The notes below the pieces were generated by a model that made no database searches, was not told the DNA's origin, and saw only the letters and a program-made list of their open reading frames with translations. From the NCBI RefSeq assembly GCF_026191115.1, contig NZ_JAPHOT010000001.1, positions 1,054,001 to 1,118,000 on the forward strand: DNA of 64,000 bases, given 5' to 3'. Position numbers and translations under genes: made by a program. The DNA comes from Legionella sp. PATHC035. Lineage in GTDB: Bacteria; Pseudomonadota; Gammaproteobacteria; Legionellales; Legionellaceae. Positions 56,364 through 64,000 of the stretch are shown piece by piece; position 1 is the first letter of the stretch, and each line of letters opens with the position of its first letter.

Positions 56364-57680
56364 TTAAAATTTAAACTTCGAACTAAACCAAAATTCAGCC
56401 AAAGGCGTGCCCTTATAATGTGCTAAATGGAAATGGAAAAACTCTTGTGCGGCCTTCAGCTTATTGCTTTGTGCTAAACAAATAAAATAGGTCTGGGCAA
56501 TGATTTCTGATTGCGCATCGCTGCCACCGATTTCCGTGCGTCTTGCAATACAAGGTGTCATCAACTCACAGGCTGTTTGAAAATCGTTGTTTACAAAAGC
56601 ATGAATGCCTTTGCATAAGGGCAAGATCACAGAGAGCCAAAGCGTTTGATTATATCCCTTCGCCAGCGTTTTAGCATAGGTTTCAATTGATGATAGAGAT
56701 TTCTGCACTGCATCTTCCTGACCTAAACGAGAAAGACAATAGATGTAATGAACTGTATTAAAACCGGTATAGTGCATCAATGGATTTTCATTCAGATATA
56801 AGGCAATAACATTAAATCGATCCAGATGCGGTAATCCTGCCATATCCAAACGCCATAATAGTGAAATGGCATCGATTTGCTCGGTTATAATTTCTGGGGA
56901 AAGACCAAAAATTACAGGATATAGATCCATCACCTTCTCTTCTTGATGTAATGCAATGTAGAATAACGCTAAATGCCAACTGTTGTGCCCACGAAGAAGG
57001 GATGAAATTTCGTCCCAACTCCCTCGAAACGTTTCCAAAGCGGTAATTCCTTTGGCAACATTATTTGTGTTCAGATAGGTGTGTGCCAAGGTATGATGAG
57101 CCCAAGGCGTAATGGGCTCCATGGCCAGCGCATGCTCAGCCAATTGTTGGGCTTCTCTCACATGTCCCGACAACTCCGCAGCAAAAGAATGCATGGCTAT
57201 AAAATGAGATTCATCCTGATTATGTGCTGCAATTCGTTCACAGAAGGCTAAATAGTGATGACTGTTATAAGCTTGTCCTGCGCAATAAAATAACCATTCA
57301 GCAAATTTTGCCGCCAACGTATCACGGGGATATAAAGCCGTTAGACTGGCTAAAATGGTTAAAGCACTTTCATACTCCAAATTCATCCAAGCTTTAACCG
57401 CTTGATAGGTTAATTTTTCTCTTAAATTTACTGTAGGTAATAATTTTTCAGCATGTAATAAATGCTCTTTTGCCAAGGATGTAGCTGCATCAGTTTGGCC
57501 ATAAAGATAAAAAGCAGCAGCATAGACTTGAAGGAGCAAATTATCAGGATGATTTTTAACAGCATCTAAAATAAAATGAGGCTCCTTCCCTGCACCTAAG
57601 ATTTGATGATGAAAGTGATTAATACTTTCAATAACTTGCAACGATCCTGTTGTCACGGCTAAACCACGATTCGTTTCCAT
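56364..57680 (-). CDS. TPR-like protein, TTC38 family
   Basis: 438 residues, all helical. Repeats of TPR size are seen; HFHHQILGAG near the start and TPWAHHTLAHTYL, RGHNSWHLALFYIAL and VHYIYCLSRLG match what I recall of the TTC38 (tetratricopeptide repeat protein 38) family, whose role is unknown. No membrane span. AGGAAC lies before the ATG. Position at the edge of the acyl locus may be incidental. Confidence 0.8.
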   Translation of the reverse strand: METNRGLAVTTGSLQVIESINHFHHQILGAGKEPHFILDAVKNHPDNLLLQVYAAAFYLYGQTDAATSLAKEHLLHAEKLLPTVNLREKLTYQAVKAWMNLEYESALTILASLTALYPRDTLAAKFAEWLFYCAGQAYNSHHYLAFCERIAAHNQDESHFIAMHSFAAELSGHVREAQQLAEHALAMEPITPWAHHTLAHTYLNTNNVAKGITALETFRGSWDEISSLLRGHNSWHLALFYIALHQEEKVMDLYPVIFGLSPEIITEQIDAISLLWRLDMAGLPHLDRFNVIALYLNENPLMHYTGFNTVHYIYCLSRLGQEDAVQKSLSSIETYAKTLAKGYNQTLWLSVILPLCKGIHAFVNNDFQTACELMTPCIARRTEIGGSDAQSEIIAQTYFICLAQSNKLKAAQEFFHFHLAHYKGTPLAEFWFSSKFKF

Positions 57681-57842
57681 AGTGTTCCTAAAGTCTTCCT
57701 CCTTCTTTTTATTATATATGTCTTTAACAAAAACGGAGAGAAAATAAACACCTCAGAAAAATAAACTCAAGAGTGGATTTGATTGCATCAATTAAGGCCA
57801 TCAGATAAGCTAGCTGCCCAAATAAAGAGGGATAAAATAACG

Positions 57843-58784
57843 ATGAAGAGTCAAAAAGAATTATTCGAATTTTTATGTGAATTGATTGATATTCAAATAA
57901 AAAAATATGTCGCCTTACCCAAAATAGGTATAGGCCCAGATGCACGCCTCAATGGGCAACTTGTTTTTGAAGAAGTGAATGAGTTGTTAGGGTTTGCTGA
58001 ACAATTGATGGCTGAGATGGAAAGCAAATCGGTTTCTTCCGAACTCTTCTCCTCAATTTTTGAGCAAGTTAAATTTTATCTTGAACAAGAGCATTTAAGA
58101 GGATATGCGGGTTGGCTTCTTGATGAAAACAATATTCATACACCACTGATGGCACGAGTAAATGAGCAAATTAGACGGTTAAATGGAATCGCTAGTTCAG
58201 CAAATATCCCATGTTTTTCCTCATCAAGACCCATAACAGAAACACAGAAACAGACCGAATATGATAGTGTTGCCATTGCTTTTTACATTTTGGACCTCGC
58301 TATAAAAATCGCTGAAAATCCTGGGATGGAATTAGATGATAAGAGTCTAAAGCATGCGCTCCCAATATTAAAACGTAATGCGACCACCCGATATTGCAAA
58401 GAGGAATTTGCACACCCAATTCGGGAATTGCATAAAAAATGCCGTAGCTTTTTGCAGCAATCTGATTCTCAAAAAAGCAATACTCTGCTCGACAAAGCAG
58501 ATGCCAACGCATATGAAAAAAAACACAGAGAGCAATGGAGTAATTTACTTAAGCGCTATAAAAAAATTGCGCCAGATTCTTTATTATTCGCTCCCGAACA
58601 TGAGTGGTATAAAATTGGTAAATTAGCCGATGAAAAAACAAAACCAAAATCAACCTATTCTACTCAAAATCTTACATTATTTGGCGGAGTCACTTTAGGT
58701 GTAGTACTTGTTTGCATGTTGATTTCATATTTTATGAAACAACAGAATGAAGAAAACCTCTTCAATTCAACTTTGAACCCCTAA
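57843..58784 (+). CDS. Hypothetical protein with C-terminal membrane anchor
   Basis: 313 residues, not recognised. Residues 1-270 are helical and charged; a single hydrophobic segment (LTLFGGVTLGVVLVCMLISYFM) lies near the C-terminus, followed by ~14 hydrophilic residues, giving a tail-anchored layout. The ATG at 57843 is chosen (a purine-rich AGAGGG lies 12 nt before it); an upstream TTG frame is rejected. Function unknown. Confidence 0.68.
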   Translation: MKSQKELFEFLCELIDIQIKKYVALPKIGIGPDARLNGQLVFEEVNELLGFAEQLMAEMESKSVSSELFSSIFEQVKFYLEQEHLRGYAGWLLDENNIHTPLMARVNEQIRRLNGIASSANIPCFSSSRPITETQKQTEYDSVAIAFYILDLAIKIAENPGMELDDKSLKHALPILKRNATTRYCKEEFAHPIRELHKKCRSFLQQSDSQKSNTLLDKADANAYEKKHREQWSNLLKRYKKIAPDSLLFAPEHEWYKIGKLADEKTKPKSTYSTQNLTLFGGVTLGVVLVCMLISYFMKQQNEENLFNSTLNP

Positions 58785-58786
58785 AA

Positions 58787-58821
58787 GTAGCCTGGGTTAG
58801 GCGCAGCCGTAACCCAGGTTA
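58787..58821. repeat. Hairpin GTAGCCTGGGTTA...TAACCCAGGTTA
   Basis: Near-perfect palindrome just past the stop of the plus-strand gene, in a convergent gap. Same family as 56319. Confidence 0.65.
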
Positions 58822-58890
58822 ACAATAGCTTATCTGTGAAAAATAAAATTGCAAAATCCCTATGATCGGCGACATTCAAAAATACACTAA

Positions 58891-59118
58891 TTACGCCTGG
58901 GTAAAATCAAATAAATCCTTATAAGTATGAAAATTCATGGCATCTTCCTCAGTCACGGTTAGATTATAATCTTCACTGAGAATGGCCAATAACTCAACGA
59001 TTTTCAAAGAGTCTAAATGCAGGTCTTCGATCAGTACCGTATCCTCATGAATTTCCTCTTCTTTTGCCCCTGATAACCTGGATATAATTTTTTTTAATTC
59101 ACTGTCACTGATTTTCAT
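58891..59118 (-). CDS. Acyl carrier protein (copy 2)
   Basis: 75 residues. The phosphopantetheine site is Ser37 in LHLDSLKI. It is acidic and helical like other discrete ACPs and is encoded 10 nt after an exporter gene, probably on the same transcript. It has AGGTG before the ATG. Second carrier of the acyl locus. Confidence 0.9.
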   Translation of the reverse strand: MKISDSELKKIISRLSGAKEEEIHEDTVLIEDLHLDSLKIVELLAILSEDYNLTVTEEDAMNFHTYKDLFDFTQA

Positions 59119-59128
59119 ACAACACCTA

Positions 59129-60334
59129 TTAATTATCTTTTGAGGCTAAATAATACCACGAAGCGAAAGAACATAACCCTAAAATAAGCAATATTATCGC
59201 TAAAGAGAATTGGCCATACCATTGACCCAAGGCAATAATACCTGTAGATAACGCCGAGCTTAAATCTTGCATACAGGCGTATAAAGCTCCAACTGTACCG
59301 GCCATATGAGGAAATGGATGAAAAGCGCCAGCAAATGCATTGATAAAAGTAAACCCAACACCCATGCTAAATAATGCTACGGGAATCATGATAGAAAGCA
59401 CATTTTGGAATCCTAACATAGCAAGGGACAGCATGGTAAAACCACCGATGATCATGAATACAATTCCTAAAAATACCATATAGGAGACCCCTTTGCTCAT
59501 CACCAATTGGCTATTGATTATCCCACTCACACAAATAGCGCCAGCAATAAAAATGGTTAATTGCCCGAATTCTATAGGACTAAGTCCTAGTACATCCTGA
59601 AAAAGAAAGGGTGCAATCGCCAGATAACCAATTAAGCCTGCCGACGCAAGACAAGCGCACAATGCATAACCTACAAAGACTTTAGATTTTAATAAGGTAA
59701 AATAATTCGCACGCATTACTTTAAATTGAGTTGCATCAGGATTAAGGTTTTTATTGGTTTCTGGAAGAAAGAACAGAGCCAAAATCCATATGGCGATACC
59801 GAAGACTAATAAGAATAAAAAATTCATTCGCCATCCAAAATGCTCCTGGATGTATCCACCTAGAACAGGAGAGGCAACCATAATAAATACACTGACGATG
59901 CCTACATAAGATCCAATCTTGGATAACACTCTGTCAGTAAAAAGGTCGCGCACTAAAGATCGGCCCACTGAACCGCAACATCCAATACCAAATCCTTGAA
60001 TAAAGCGGCCAACAATCAATACTAAAACTGAAGGGGCAACAAAACAGATTAAACTACCTAAAATGCTTAAACCAACACCAAACATCAGTGGCGGTTTACG
60101 ACCAATTTTATCCGATAAAGGACCATAAAATACGTGGGAGATACTCAGGCCCAACATGAAAAGAGATAACGTTAATTGAATCGATGCCTCATTGCTGTTA
60201 AAAATCTTAGTAATTGCAGGCAATGAAGGAACATATTGATCCGTAGTCATCTGCATTAATACCATGAGCATTAAAACAACAAAAACCAATAAAGGTTGAA
60301 GTGAAACCTGCTGAACATCATTTTTTTTGTGCAT
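59129..60334 (-). CDS. Bcr/CflA-type MFS drug or product exporter
   Basis: A 401-residue, twelve-span exporter of the DHA1 group. It starts with a motif typical of Bcr/CflA (TTDQYVPSLPAITKIFNSNEASIQLTLSLFMLG) and has GPLSDKIGRKPPLMFG in loop 2-3. Proton-driven efflux of small molecules is the known role. It precedes the second ACP gene by 10 nt, so it may export the product of the locus (inference). The ATG at 60334 has AAGGG eight bases upstream. Confidence 0.9.
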   Translation of the reverse strand: MHKKNDVQQVSLQPLLVFVVLMLMVLMQMTTDQYVPSLPAITKIFNSNEASIQLTLSLFMLGLSISHVFYGPLSDKIGRKPPLMFGVGLSILGSLICFVAPSVLVLIVGRFIQGFGIGCCGSVGRSLVRDLFTDRVLSKIGSYVGIVSVFIMVASPVLGGYIQEHFGWRMNFLFLLVFGIAIWILALFFLPETNKNLNPDATQFKVMRANYFTLLKSKVFVGYALCACLASAGLIGYLAIAPFLFQDVLGLSPIEFGQLTIFIAGAICVSGIINSQLVMSKGVSYMVFLGIVFMIIGGFTMLSLAMLGFQNVLSIMIPVALFSMGVGFTFINAFAGAFHPFPHMAGTVGALYACMQDLSSALSTGIIALGQWYGQFSLAIILLILGLCSFASWYYLASKDN

Positions 60335-60391
60335 CAAAAAACCCTTTTAACCTCTTATTAACAGCCCCTTCCACATAAACTCATGCCCTAA

Positions 60392-60778
60392 TCACACCAT
60401 ACATAGTCCCAATATAATCAAACAACAAATAAAACCGACAAACCACACCGCTGATCTCAATGAAGCCTTATCCATTAAATAAAAAAAACAATAAATAACT
60501 CGGGAAATTATATAAATAATCGCCAAAACCTGAATTGAAATACCTAAATGTTTAGTAGCCATCGCAGTTAATGCAGCAGTTGCAAATACAAGCAACGATT
60601 CAAAACTGTTTTGATGTGCGGCAACAGCTCGCGCTCCCATTCCCTGCAATCTTGCCTGTTGTGCTCTTGGATAATGATTGTCGTATCGGCCTTCTTTTTG
60701 CATAAAATAAGCAACAACCATCTTGAGAAGATAGGGTAATAGTATTGCAATCAACAAACACAGTATCAAAGTAGTCAT
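60392..60778 (-). CDS. MAPEG family membrane protein
   Basis: A 128-residue protein with four hydrophobic spans. The first helix is followed by YDNHYPRAQQARLQGMGARAVAAHQNSFESLLVF, the recognisable MAPEG stretch with its Arg/Gln/Asn pattern. MAPEG proteins include glutathione-dependent peroxidases and lipid-modifying enzymes; the bacterial role is open. The ATG at 60778 is chosen. Its ribosome-binding site is weak. Confidence 0.82.
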   Translation of the reverse strand: MTTLILCLLIAILLPYLLKMVVAYFMQKEGRYDNHYPRAQQARLQGMGARAVAAHQNSFESLLVFATAALTAMATKHLGISIQVLAIIYIISRVIYCFFYLMDKASLRSAVWFVGFICCLIILGLCMV

Positions 60779-61033
60779 AATGGGCAAATTTCCTCAATAA
60801 ACGTTCCTGCTTAAAAAACTTTGTAAATTGTAGTTCGGATCTCTTAACTCCTTCAAAAAGAGATGGCGACTCATTCCTGAATAATGAATAAAAAGCGAAT
60901 CATAATAGCGAGAATATTCTCTTAGCACAATGACTTATGACTCCCTATCCATAAAGGGAAAATAGTACTTTATACCAATTAAATTCTTCTGTTATGATAA
61001 ATTGATGTGGTCATCATTTAAAGGATTGGTACT

Positions 61034-62302
61034 ATGGTACAAGATGAGTCAAAAAAAAAATCCAAAGGACATATTGTTTTATCATCACATCCATCCGGAC
61101 ATACTGCTGCTCCATTAAAAATTAAATGGGGAGCAGAAAACCCCAAAGAACGTGGTCCTGTTATCGCTTCGCTTACTAATATCAAAAATCGCAATGCAGT
61201 CGGCACCCACTCAGGCTCATATTCAGTTTACCGTGCTCTTGCTGTTGCTGCCGGTGTATTGGATCCGGAGCATGTACCCGATCTGACTGATACTACTCCA
61301 CCAGTTACCATAGGTCCCCATCCTCAATGGAATGATGCTCAGAAGATTGTTTCACTTGATCCTTGGGGCCATCTCGTGGCAAGCGTATTCGCTGATGAAA
61401 TTCAAGCAGGATATGATATTCGTCCCACAATCGCAGTGACTAAAGCGCATATTAATATCCCTGAATTGCATACAGCGATCCAAAAAGGTCGCCTCATACC
61501 CGACGGAAAAATATTAAAAGAGTCAGGGGATGTTGCAGTAACTAAAGCGGCTCTAGAACCAGTCTGGTATCTACCTGGAATTGCTGAGCGCTTTAAAATT
61601 TCCGAATCACATTTACGCCGGACCTTATTTGAACAAACAGCAGGCATGTTTCCCGAACTGGTCACACGTTCTGATCTTGATGTTTTTTTACCTCCCATAG
61701 GCGGATTAACTGCTTATTTTTTTGGCGATGTAACCACCATCCACGATCCCAAAATTGAATTGACTTGTCGTATTCATGACGAATGTAATGGCTCTGATGT
61801 GTTCGGCTCTGATATTTGTACGTGTCGGCCTTATTTAGTACATGGAATTGAATTATCCATTGAATCAGCCCAAAAAGGTGGAGCTGGCTTGATTGTTTAT
61901 AATCGCAAAGAAGGAAGGGCTCTCGGTGAAGTAACCAAATTTCTAGTCTATAACGCCCGCAAACGACAAAAAGGTGGCGATACCGCCGCAAAATACTTTG
62001 AACGAACAGAGTGTGTTGCAGGAGTTCAAGATATGCGATTTCAAGAGCTCATGTCGGATGTCTTACATTGGCTTGGTATTACCAAGATTCATCGCTTTGT
62101 TTCTATGTCCAATATGAAATATGATGCGTTGCTCAAATCAGGAATTCAGGTCGTAGAACGAGTATCCATTCCTGATGAACTGGTTCCCCCTGATGCCCAA
62201 GTTGAAATGAATGCCAAACGTGCAGCGGGTTACTACTCACCTGATCGTATTGTTGATATCAATGAACTAGCAAGAACTAAAGGACGTGATCTTAATGAGT
62301 AA
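61034..62302 (+). CDS. GTP cyclohydrolase II-like protein (URC1 type)
   Basis: A 422-residue protein with a RibA-like C-terminal domain (about 215-410) and an extra N-terminal ~200 residues not present in RibA. The zinc site is Cys251, Cys262 and Cys264 (CNGSDVFGSDICTC). The catalytic stretch reads EGRALGE (293-299) where RibA has EGRGIGL, so riboflavin synthesis is unlikely. URC1 of the yeast uracil catabolism pathway has this architecture. AAGGA lies nine bases before the ATG. It overlaps the next gene (URC4) by 8 nt, and upp follows. Confidence 0.9.
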   Translation: MVQDESKKKSKGHIVLSSHPSGHTAAPLKIKWGAENPKERGPVIASLTNIKNRNAVGTHSGSYSVYRALAVAAGVLDPEHVPDLTDTTPPVTIGPHPQWNDAQKIVSLDPWGHLVASVFADEIQAGYDIRPTIAVTKAHINIPELHTAIQKGRLIPDGKILKESGDVAVTKAALEPVWYLPGIAERFKISESHLRRTLFEQTAGMFPELVTRSDLDVFLPPIGGLTAYFFGDVTTIHDPKIELTCRIHDECNGSDVFGSDICTCRPYLVHGIELSIESAQKGGAGLIVYNRKEGRALGEVTKFLVYNARKRQKGGDTAAKYFERTECVAGVQDMRFQELMSDVLHWLGITKIHRFVSMSNMKYDALLKSGIQVVERVSIPDELVPPDAQVEMNAKRAAGYYSPDRIVDINELARTKGRDLNE

Positions 62303-63536
62303 TGAACAACAAGAAATTGCCCACGTATTGGCTACACTAAAAGATCCTCGCACCATACGCTTACGATCCCAAGCTATTTTGGAACGAGTGAAACACGATC
62401 AGTCAGCCTACTTTTGCATAGATCCAGAAAAGATGACCCGCACTGCTTCTTTTGTTATTGAGGTCATTCAAAATAATTATCCGCAGCTCGATATTCCTTA
62501 TCATAGTCGCTGGCGTCATTTTGAAGCCGGGGGGATTGATCGAATAAAAAAAATGCTGGAGCATTTGAGTGGCTTATCTCAAGATGAGCAAGGAAAAATA
62601 CTTTATGAGCTCGTTATTATCAGTGTACTCCTCGATGCCGGCGCAGGTAAATACTGGCGCTATACCGAACCTGAGACTGGAAGAGATTACTCCCGTTCGG
62701 AAGGACTTGCTCTAGCTAGTCTATCTCTTTATCAAGAGGGGATGTTTAGTGCCTTTCCCAATGAGCCCCTGAGAGTGGATGCCGAGCGTCTATTGAATTT
62801 CAAAGAAGACGACTTACAGCGCGGATTTCAAGTGACTACCAACAATCCTTTAGAAGGTCTTTCTGGACGTGTTACTCTGCTCAATCGACTTGGTGAATTA
62901 ATACAACAGGATAGAGAACATTTTGGGGAAGAAAACCGCTTGGGTAATTTTTATACCTACATCCGTTCTTTAGCAAGAAATCAGACGCTGACCGCCGCAC
63001 AAATTTTTCATGAAGTCCTTAATGCATTTAATGGCATATGGCCAGCCAGACTTTTATTTCATGGAATCCCTCTTGGCGATGTGTGGCAATATAGTGCATT
63101 AAAAACGAACGAACCCGGATCAGAATATATTCCTTTTCATAAATTATCACAGTGGCTCACTTACTCCTTAATTGAACCTTTAGAACAAGCAGGAATTTCC
63201 GTGATGCTCCTGGAAGAGCTCACCGGTTTACCAGAATATCGAAACGGAGGATTATTCATTGATTGTGATGTGCTGCATATTAAAGATAAAAAAATTATGG
63301 AAACAGCACTTCCTCCTGGCTCAGAAATCATTGTGGAGTGGCGTGCATTAACCATTGCTCTCTTGGATGAATTAGCCGACCTCATCAGAAAAAAATTACA
63401 AAAAAATGCCAAAGAACTCCCTTTAGCCAAAATTTTACAAGGAGGTACCTGGGAAGCTGGACGACGGATTGCGAAAGAGAAACGTCCTGAAGGTATTCCC
63501 CCCTTACAGATTATTAGTGACGGCACCGTGTTTTAA
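62295..63536 (+). CDS. DUF1688 protein (URC4)
   Basis: 413 residues of the DUF1688 family, equated with URC4 of the uracil catabolism (URC) pathway. It has IPYHSRWRHFEAGG near residue 75, LLDAGAGKYWRYTEPETG near 115, and RPARLLFHGIPLGDVW-like segment and VEWRALTIALLDELADLIRKKL near the end. Exact chemistry is unsettled. Start ATG 62295, with AAAGGA ten bases upstream. URC1, URC4 and upp are co-linear. Confidence 0.9.
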   Translation: MSNEQQEIAHVLATLKDPRTIRLRSQAILERVKHDQSAYFCIDPEKMTRTASFVIEVIQNNYPQLDIPYHSRWRHFEAGGIDRIKKMLEHLSGLSQDEQGKILYELVIISVLLDAGAGKYWRYTEPETGRDYSRSEGLALASLSLYQEGMFSAFPNEPLRVDAERLLNFKEDDLQRGFQVTTNNPLEGLSGRVTLLNRLGELIQQDREHFGEENRLGNFYTYIRSLARNQTLTAAQIFHEVLNAFNGIWPARLLFHGIPLGDVWQYSALKTNEPGSEYIPFHKLSQWLTYSLIEPLEQAGISVMLLEELTGLPEYRNGGLFIDCDVLHIKDKKIMETALPPGSEIIVEWRALTIALLDELADLIRKKLQKNAKELPLAKILQGGTWEAGRRIAKEKRPEGIPPLQIISDGTVF

Positions 63537-63562
63537 GTTAAGACCATTACAGCTGGGTGCTT

Positions 63563-63640
63563 TGTAGCCCGGATTAGCGCAGCGAAATTCGGGGATTTTT
63601 GTATATAACCCCGGATTACGCTGCGCCAATCCGGGCTACA
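63563..63640. repeat. Large palindrome TGTAGCCCGGATTAGCGCAG...
   Basis: Arms TGTAGCCCGGATTAGCGCAG (63563-) and its near reverse complement ending 63640 enclose CGAAATTCGGGG and CCCCGGATTACG. It belongs to a widely dispersed gammaproteobacterial palindrome type. It lies between URC4 and upp on the same strand. Confidence 0.75.
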
Positions 63641-63686
63641 CTACACCCAAGATACAATTTATATAAAATCGCAGTTTGGAGTTAAA

Positions 63687-64000
63687 ATGAACAATCCACA
63701 GGTTGTAGTAGTGAAACATCCGTTAATTCAGCATAAATTAACGATTATGCGTCGAAGAGACACCAGTACAGTCAAATTCCGCACCCTGATGCATGAAATA
63801 AGCATGTTGCTTGCTTATGAAATCACTCGTGATTTGGAAATGGAATATGAAGAGATCGAAACACCTTTAGCCTTGATGCAATCACCTGTTTTAAAAGGTA
63901 AAAAAATGGTTTTTGTTTCAATTTTACGTGCCGGAAATGGTTTGGTTGATGGCATGTTACAACTTGTGCCGACAGCACGAATTGGCCATATTGGTTTGTA
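63687..64000 (+). CDS. upp: Uracil phosphoribosyltransferase (runs off window end)
   Basis: The first 104 residues of a uracil PRTase, [20 protein letters not shown], with [20 protein letters not shown], and [20 protein letters not shown]; the PRPP-binding Thr-rich part is outside. It converts uracil and PRPP to UMP, which is the entry to the URC route or to salvage. TTGGAG lies five bases before the ATG. The C-terminal half is cut by the window end. Confidence 0.95.
   Translation, partial: MNNPQVVVVKHPLIQHKLTIMRRRDTSTVKFRTLMHEISMLLAYEITRDLEMEYEEIETPLALMQSPVLKGKKMVFVSILRAGNGLVDGMLQLVPTARIGHIGL

Overview
The window reads as a stretch of a Legionella chromosome, probably not L. pneumophila itself. 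It has AT-rich, densely packed genes and several hypothetical proteins whose C-termini are Glu-rich, as in Dot/Icm effectors. It also has Pht-like MFS transporters, and a fatty acyl-AMP ligase locus of a kind known from L. pneumophila. The genus call is inference from gene content and protein similarity; no search was run.

Layout. 1-7.5 kb: two overlapping MFS transporters (the first cut by the window edge), malic enzyme, ribosomal protein L31, Dps, two tandem exonuclease III paralogues, WrbA and a small unknown protein. 7.9-15.8 kb: hslVU behind a sigma-32-like promoter, deoB with two MFS transporters (a likely nucleoside uptake and salvage unit), and an ArnT-family glycosyltransferase. 16-18.6 kb: an effector-like protein and a secreted polysaccharide deacetylase. 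18.9-25.6 kb: a complete minor pilin/PilY1/PilE operon for type IV pili, then a MITE-like element and comEC, so pilus and DNA-uptake functions lie side by side. 28.4-32.3 kb: Ada, a second effector-like protein, small membrane proteins, an MscS channel and a Gly-rich exported protein.

32.4-36.7 kb: a nitric-oxide/respiration operon: nsrR (with a 1-nt frameshift), DUF488, group III truncated haemoglobin, cydP, cydA, cydB and cydX. A near-consensus NsrR operator lies 42 nt upstream of nsrR. cydP and cydX are very short genes found by reading the sequence directly. 36.9-44 kb: an L,D-transpeptidase, a small unknown, an M20 peptidase, a large coiled-coil effector-like protein and a polytopic membrane protein.

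44-60.8 kb: a divergent acyl-lipid or polyketide-like biosynthetic locus, the most interesting part of the window. It holds a hexapeptide-repeat acyltransferase, a GH3 amide synthetase, an acyl-CoA dehydrogenase and a carboxyltransferase on one strand. On the other are a KAS III, a FAAL, a second AMP ligase, an ACP, an SDR and a second KAS III. A TPR protein, a tail-anchored unknown, a second ACP, a Bcr/CflA exporter and a MAPEG protein follow. The product is unknown.

61-64 kb: the bacterial URC (uracil catabolism) trio: a GTP-cyclohydrolase-II-like URC1, URC4 (DUF1688) and the start of upp.

Dispersed intergenic palindromes of at least three families occur throughout; every one of the six main convergent gene junctions carries one. 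No tRNA, rRNA, CRISPR array, transposase or prophage gene was seen.
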